Translations under genes and position numbers: made by a program
Shown: positions 8,057 to 12,183 of the stretch, one piece after another
How positions within the stretch are numbered: the stretch's first letter is position 1
Layout: each line of letters begins with the position of its first letter
Notes under the pieces: model-generated
Told to the model about the DNA's origin: nothing
Databases searched by the model: none
The model's input: the letters and a program-made list of their open reading frames with translations, nothing else
Assembly (NCBI GenBank): GCA_017860335.1
Contig: JAFNAU010000091.1
Span: 1 to 12,183, forward strand
Direction of reading: 5' to 3'
Length of the DNA: 12,183 bases
Origin: Bacteroidota bacterium
Lineage (GTDB): Bacteria > Bacteroidota > Bacteroidia > Bacteroidales > Paludibacteraceae

Positions 8057-8094
8057 AAAAAAGATTGCTTTCCTAAATGGAAGCAATCTTTTTT
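8057..8094. terminator. Strong stem-loop terminator, probably bidirectional
   Basis: AAAAAAGATTGCTT (8057-8070) pairs perfectly with AAGCAATCTTTTTT (8081-8094) around a 10-nt loop, starting about 26 nt after the CotH stop. Six A at the left and six T at the right put a U-tract on transcripts of either strand, so it can also end the convergent helicase transcript. Confidence 0.85.
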
Positions 8095-8167
8095 ATTTTC
8101 TGATGTGTGGTTGCAGGTGATTACTGAAATAATTGACTGTCTGTAAATATTGTCCAATTTGCCATAT

Positions 8168-8187
8168 CCCTGAGTTAAAACTCGGGG
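8168..8187. repeat. REP-like palindrome in the convergent gap
   Basis: CCCTGAGTT (8168-8176) pairs with AACTCGGGG (8179-8187), a 9-position inverted repeat with one T-G pair and a very tight loop, followed by CAATTGAG. There is no T-tract on either side, so it does not look like a terminator. Short hairpins closing in CGGGGCAATT resemble REP elements I recall from Bacteroidota genomes that carry RAYT transposases. Only one copy is visible here, so repeat status is not shown. Confidence 0.35.
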
Positions 8188-8242
8188 CAATTGAGATGAA
8201 ATCGTCATGACATTATACGGATAATCATTATAACAATATCGA

Positions 8243-9628
8243 CTATCGGTTTCTACCCCAATACTTATCTGAACTGTTTTCGGTTTTCCGTTGGGTATTT
8301 ACTTTGTTCTTTGGTACAAATACCACCTTGCTTTTAGACGCTTCTGCTTTGGGAGAGGCTGCCACAGTTGATTTGTTTTCAATAGCACGTGAGCGCTTTA
8401 TCTTTGGTTTATTCTGATTAGCATTCTGACCGGATTTTTGTTTTTTGCTTTGGCTTCCGGCAGGTTTTTGCTTTGGTTCGGGCGGCATATTCTCAGCAGG
8501 AAACGGATGATCGGATACTACCGGTATCTGTATGGAGATAAGCTTTTGAATATCCCGCAGATAATCACGTTCTTCAATATCGCAAAACGACACAGCCTTA
8601 CCGTCGAGCCCTGCCCGACCCGTACGGCCAATACGATGAACATAGGTTTCGGGGATATTCGGTATTTCGTAATTGATAACCAGGTTCAGATCATCAATAT
8701 CGATGCCGCGGGCAGCAATATCGGTTGCTACGAGCACGCGGGTGGTACGGTCTTTGAAATTATTCAATGCGTTCTGGCGGGCATTTTGCGATTTATTGCC
8801 ATGTATGGCTTCCGCCTTAATATGAGCTTTCGTGAGCAATCGCTGTACCTTGTCGGCTCCGTGTTTGGTGCGGGTAAAGACCAGCGCGGTTTTTATCGAT
8901 TTGTCCTGCAAGATATGCACCAGCAAATCTTTTTTATTCGCCGCATCCACAAAGTACATTTCCTGCTGCACCGTTTCTGCTGTTGTTGATGCCGGAGTAA
9001 CCTCCACCTCTTCGGGATTGGTGAGTATCGTTGCAGCTAATGTACGAATAGTATCAGGCATTGTAGCCGAAAAGAACAGTGACTGACGCTTTGCGGGAAT
9101 AATCTTTATCAGTTTCTTCACATCGTGAATAAAACCCATATCGAGCATTCGGTCGGCCTCATCAAGTACAAATATCTGCAAGTCATTCAGTTTCACATAG
9201 CCCTGATTGTGCAAATCGAGTAACCTTCCGGGAGTGGCAATAAGTACATCGACACCCGCTTTGAGAGTGCCTACCTGATTGCCCTGTGAGACACCGCCAA
9301 AAACAACGGTGTGGCGCAGGTTCATAAACCGGCCGTATGCAGCAAAACTTTCATCAATCTGGATGGCAAGTTCGCGTGTGGGAGTTACTATCAATGCTTT
9401 TATTTTTCGTGGTGAGCGGTCGTTGCCTTTATTGAGGTGCAACTGCTGCAGGATGGGAATGGCAAAAGCCGCCGTTTTACCGGTACCGGTTTGCGCGCAT
9501 CCTAATAAATCCTGGCCGCTGAGTACGATGGGTATTGAAATTTCCTGAATGGGAGTTGGCTGGGAGTAGCCTTCGTGTTGGAGAGCATTTAAGATCGGCT
9601 CAACAAGATCTAATTGATCAAATGTCAT
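8243..9628 (-). CDS. DEAD-box ATP-dependent RNA helicase, RhlE-like
   Basis: A 461-aa cytoplasmic RNA helicase that uses ATP to unwind short RNA duplexes, with likely roles in ribosome assembly, RNA decay and cold adaptation. All superfamily 2 motifs are present: Q motif PTPIQ (24-28) with upstream MTFDQL, motif I AQTGTGKT (45-52), Ia PTREL (83-87), Ib TPGR (132-135), II DEAD (156-159), III SAT (187-189), IV LVFTRTK, V ATDIAARGIDI (301-311) and VI HRIGRTGR (331-338). A Lys/Ser/Asn-rich basic tail (about 375-461) probably adds RNA binding. The open frame continues upstream to TTG 9700, but that codon lies inside the promoter -7 element, so that start is excluded. ATG 9628 (MTFDQL) fits the family; ATG 9643 (MLLHSMTF), preceded by a purine-rich GAAAGAAG stretch, is the alternative. 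It is convergent with the CotH-like gene and is transcribed alone. Confidence 0.93.
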   Translation of the reverse strand: MTFDQLDLVEPILNALQHEGYSQPTPIQEISIPIVLSGQDLLGCAQTGTGKTAAFAIPILQQLHLNKGNDRSPRKIKALIVTPTRELAIQIDESFAAYGRFMNLRHTVVFGGVSQGNQVGTLKAGVDVLIATPGRLLDLHNQGYVKLNDLQIFVLDEADRMLDMGFIHDVKKLIKIIPAKRQSLFFSATMPDTIRTLAATILTNPEEVEVTPASTTAETVQQEMYFVDAANKKDLLVHILQDKSIKTALVFTRTKHGADKVQRLLTKAHIKAEAIHGNKSQNARQNALNNFKDRTTRVLVATDIAARGIDIDDLNLVINYEIPNIPETYVHRIGRTGRAGLDGKAVSFCDIEERDYLRDIQKLISIQIPVVSDHPFPAENMPPEPKQKPAGSQSKKQKSGQNANQNKPKIKRSRAIENKSTVAASPKAEASKSKVVFVPKNKVNTQRKTENSSDKYWGRNR

Positions 9629-9697
9629 AGAATGTAACAGCATCCGTTCTTCTTTCACAAGTTCAAACAATAAACTGAGGGGATGCTTAATTTTGTG

Positions 9698-9729
9698 CAA
9701 AGATACGGAAAATAAACCGTGCGGACAAA
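9698..9729 (-). promoter_or_regulatory. Bacteroidota-type promoter for the RNA helicase
   Basis: Read on the minus strand, TTTG (9729-9726) is followed after exactly 20 nt by TATCTTTG (9705-9698), a full match to the TTTG, 19-21 nt, TAnnTTTG consensus. The predicted transcript starts near 9690-9694, giving a leader of about 65 nt to ATG 9628. A moderately long leader is compatible with cold-shock or autoregulatory control, but no specific element is recognised. Confidence 0.65.
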
Positions 9730-10135
9730 AAACGGAATATTAATACTTAAAGCGTGTTTCCAGACTAATCAGTTTTATTCAGAAAAAAAGATATTTTAGA
9801 AATGAAAAAAAAATGATATAAGTGAAATTGGCATTATCCAAAACTATTGGTATTCAGTGTCAACGACACATTATTCAACGGTCAAAACCATGTTGGATAA
9901 TTCAATATCACAAAATGGAGGACATAAAATTTGTTTCAGTAAGTTACTTTTTTATGTTGCATTTTTTTTATATTTCAATATTTTTCTCGTTCTTTGTCAT
10001 GATGCAATTTTTTCTATTCGTTTTTTTACTGTCAGTCAGATTATAAAAAAAAACATCTAACAGTCAACATATTCATACATGTATTTGATTATTAATAACA
10101 TTATAGATTTTATTATTTTTCATAAACCGAAAAAC
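9730..10135. other. A/T-rich divergent intergenic region (406 bp)
   Basis: This separates the helicase promoter from the propeller-protein start. It is strongly A/T-rich with long T runs on the plus strand (9949-10027). It holds a 9-bp inverted repeat, ATTATCCAA (9833-9841) and TTGGATAAT (9893-9901), whose spacer contains a small hairpin, GTGTC/GACAC, at 9857-9869. No full Bacteroidota promoter match was found for the downstream gene; TTTG at 10084-10087 with TAGATTTT at 10104-10111 is a weak candidate with a short 16-nt spacer. The open frames here encode Phe-rich, T-run-driven peptides and were not accepted as genes. Confidence 0.55.
9833..9901. repeat. Short inverted repeat with nested hairpin
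   Basis: ATTATCCAA (9833-9841) and its exact reverse complement TTGGATAAT (9893-9901) flank 51 nt that include GTGTC-AAC-GACAC (9857-9869). It could be an operator pair, the base of a structured leader or RNA, or chance in A/T-rich DNA. Confidence 0.25.
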
Positions 10136-12183
10136 ATGTTTCAGATAAGATTTCTTACAGCATTTATTTCGTTGTGTATTTTGCAGGGAGTGCAAGCTCA
10201 GGAATTATTTCCTGTCCAAAACTTTGCGCCTGAGATATATCACGGAGAAACTCAAAACTGGGATATTTGTCAGTCTGATACTAAATTAATTTACGTAGCT
10301 AATAATAAAGGGCTGTTGGAATTTAACGGCTCAAACTGGAAATTGTACCCGTCGCCTAATCATACAATTATGCGTTCGGCATATGCAAAAGGAAACAGAA
10401 TATATACAGGATGCTACCGCGAGTTTGGCTACTGGCAGAAAGACGAATTTCTGAATTTAAAATACACTTCGCTAAGCAACAAAATACAGGATAAACTACT
10501 GGAAGATGAACAATTCTGGAATATTACAGGCTATCAGCAATGGACACTTTTTCAGTCATTACACCGTATATACATTTATGATACAGTAACAAACACAATT
10601 AAAATCATCACTTCAAAAACCAACCTTCCTAAAATGTTTCTGGTTGGTAATCAGATTTACTTCCAAAAAATGCACGAAGGTATTTTTCGGCTCGAAAACG
10701 GGAAGCCTTTTTTAGTTTCGAATGCATCCGTTTTCAAAGAAAATATTATCATCAATATCTTTGTTTTTGAAGATAAGCTACTGATACAAACTCAGGAAAA
10801 TGGATTTTTTGTTATTGACAAAGATAATATTTCGCCGTGGAAAACTGAGTCAACAGCTGAAATAAATGCTCTCAACGTATATAGCAGCCTTCAACTTCAT
10901 GACGGAAGTTTTGTATTGGGCACTGTTGGCGAAGGCGTGTATCTTTTGTCGCGCGAAGGTAAAATTATCAGACACATTGATAAAAAAAGCGGTTTGCAAA
11001 ACAACACTGTCCTTTCAATCTTTGAAGATGCCGATAACAACATCTGGCTTGGATGCGACAATGGCATCAGTTTGCTCAATTACACATCACCTTATCAGGT
11101 ATTTCAGGATACACAGGGCGTCTTTGGAACTGTATATGCAGTTGCATATCATCAGAATTACCTGTATTTAGGAACTAATCAGGGTCTGTTTTACAAAACA
11201 GCAAAGACAACCGATGATTTCAAACTAATATATGGCACCAAAGGACAAGTCTGGGTACTAAAAGTGATTGACAACACCTTGTTTTGCGGTCATAATTCAG
11301 GTACTTTCATCGTTAATGGTGGCAAGGCGGATTTAATTTGCAATCAATTGGGTACCTGGGATATCAGACATGTGGAAAATAATCCAAATTTGCTTATTCA
11401 GGGAAATTACGAAGGATTGAATATCCTGGAAAAGTCAAACGGCAATTGGCGTTACAGGAATAAAATAGAAGGTTTTGATATTTCGAGCAGGTATTTTGAA
11501 CTGATGCCTGACAATAAAATATTTGTAAATCACGAATACAGAGGTGTTTATAAACTGGACGTAACACCTGATTATAAAAGAATAACGAAAATTAAAATAG
11601 AATCGAGTGCACCCGTAAGTTTTAATTCGGGATTAGTAAAATACCACGAAAAGCTCCTTTATTTTGCAGAATCCGGTGTTTATGAATATCATCCTATAAA
11701 TAAGGCATTTAAAAAATCAGAAACACTTACCAATATCATTTTAGGGGATGATACTTACTCATCGGGAAAGATTATTCAGGATGAAAATCAAACGTATTGG
11801 GCTTTCACAAAAGATAATATTACAGCCATCTCTTCCGGAAAAATGAACGACGAACTAAATATTCATCGTGTTGCAATGCCCTTGTTTATCCGCGAAAACG
11901 TAGTTGGATTTGAGAATATAACACATTTGGGGAATGAAATTTACTTGTTGGGAAATACGAATGGTTACGTCTTGTTTAATTTGAACAAAATAGCGGATAA
12001 AGAATATATTATTCAACTCAATTCGATCAAAAAAAACAAAAAAAACCGGGATGAAATATATATCCCTGTACTTTCAAAAAATTACAAACTCAAATCAAGC
12101 GAAAACAACATCAAGTTCAGCTACAATGTTCCGGTATTCGACAAGTTTACATTCGTTCAATATCAATACAAATTAGAAGGAAT
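10136..12183 (+). CDS. Beta-propeller / Y_Y_Y sensor protein, 3'-truncated (probable LuxR-type or other signalling regulator)
   Basis: The frame runs without a stop from ATG 10136 to the right edge, giving 682 codons. MFQIRFLTAFISLCILQGVQA is a signal peptide or signal anchor, so the propeller faces the periplasm. The region TQNWDICQ ... IYVANNKGLLEFNGSNWKLY (about 39-71) and GLQNNTVLSIFEDADNNIWL (286-305) with DNGISLLN are propeller blades of the type found in Bacteroidota ligand-binding sensors (Reg_prop-like); YLYLGTNQGLFY repeats the pattern. The last visible stretch, from about 656 and ending YQYKLEG (676-682), is the beginning of a Y_Y_Y domain. In known relatives this is followed by a membrane helix and either a coiled coil with a LuxR-type HTH or a histidine kinase; neither is visible here. 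An upstream in-frame ATG at 10079 would add 19 residues and spoil the signal peptide. Base composition looks more A/T-rich than in the genes at the left. Confidence 0.88.
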   Translation, partial: MFQIRFLTAFISLCILQGVQAQELFPVQNFAPEIYHGETQNWDICQSDTKLIYVANNKGLLEFNGSNWKLYPSPNHTIMRSAYAKGNRIYTGCYREFGYWQKDEFLNLKYTSLSNKIQDKLLEDEQFWNITGYQQWTLFQSLHRIYIYDTVTNTIKIITSKTNLPKMFLVGNQIYFQKMHEGIFRLENGKPFLVSNASVFKENIIINIFVFEDKLLIQTQENGFFVIDKDNISPWKTESTAEINALNVYSSLQLHDGSFVLGTVGEGVYLLSREGKIIRHIDKKSGLQNNTVLSIFEDADNNIWLGCDNGISLLNYTSPYQVFQDTQGVFGTVYAVAYHQNYLYLGTNQGLFYKTAKTTDDFKLIYGTKGQVWVLKVIDNTLFCGHNSGTFIVNGGKADLICNQLGTWDIRHVENNPNLLIQGNYEGLNILEKSNGNWRYRNKIEGFDISSRYFELMPDNKIFVNHEYRGVYKLDVTPDYKRITKIKIESSAPVSFNSGLVKYHEKLLYFAESGVYEYHPINKAFKKSETLTNIILGDDTYSSGKIIQDENQTYWAFTKDNITAISSGKMNDELNIHRVAMPLFIRENVVGFENITHLGNEIYLLGNTNGYVLFNLNKIADKEYIIQLNSIKKNKKNRDEIYIPVLSKNYKLKSSENNIKFSYNVPVFDKFTFVQYQYKLEG

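Noticed and set aside
8438..8989. 183-codon plus-strand open frame within the helicase region
   Set aside because: It lies opposite the helicase motifs II-VI, which are intact on the minus strand. Its sequence is a shadow without family features.
9915..10046. 43-codon plus-strand frame MEDIKFVSVSYFFMLHFFYI..., just after a GGAGG, inside a 74-codon open frame beginning at GTG 9822
   Set aside because: The hydrophobic, Phe-rich sequence follows directly from T runs in A/T-rich DNA. The GGAGG lies inside the frame after the ATG rather than before it, and no promoter or family resemblance is seen. A second overlapping frame (9857-10060) looks equally plausible, which argues for chance.
10079..10135. 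Upstream in-frame ATG at 10079 as the start of the propeller protein
   Set aside because: It would put a 19-residue extension (MYLIINNIIDFIIFHKPKN) ahead of a clean signal peptide beginning at 10136, and its sequence looks like translated A/T-rich leader.

Overview
The window is about 12.2 kb of chromosomal DNA from a Bacteroidota bacterium, most likely in or near the Bacteroidales. The evidence is a CarboxypepD_reg-like TonB-dependent receptor, a cargo protein with a type IX secretion (T9SS) C-terminal sorting domain, a propeller/Y_Y_Y sensor protein, moderate to low GC, no obvious Shine-Dalgarno sites, and two good matches to the Bacteroidota promoter (TTTG, about 20 nt, TAnnTTTG).

Layout, left to right. 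(1) Positions 1-1476, +: the C-terminal two thirds of a RelA/SpoT (RSH) stringent-response enzyme, cut by the left edge. (2) 1477-1811: a gap with a stem-loop, a promoter and a possible 12-codon leader ORF. (3) 1812-4271, +: an 819-aa TonB-dependent outer-membrane receptor. (4) 4366-5568, +: a fold-type I PLP aminotransferase, closed by a clear terminator. (5) 5768-8030, +: a secreted CotH-kinase-like protein with a T9SS sorting domain, broken by an internal deletion plus frameshift near 7480, then a strong, probably bidirectional terminator. (6) About 8168-8187: a REP-like palindrome in the convergent gap. (7) 8243-9628, -: an RhlE-like DEAD-box RNA helicase with its own promoter. (8) 9730-10135: an A/T-rich gap. 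(9) 10136 to the right edge, +: the N-terminal 682 residues of a secreted or membrane-anchored beta-propeller sensor that enters a Y_Y_Y domain as the window ends. It has no stop codon inside the window.

These genes do not form an evident pathway. The receptor and aminotransferase may share a transcript, because their 94-nt gap shows no terminator, but no functional link is visible. The most notable points are the decayed CotH/T9SS gene, the promoter-based correction of the helicase start, the TGATG-coupled mini-ORF before the receptor, the REP-like hairpin, and the truncated propeller regulator. I see no phage, CRISPR array, insertion sequence, tRNA or rRNA, and nothing that convincingly forms a new multi-gene system.
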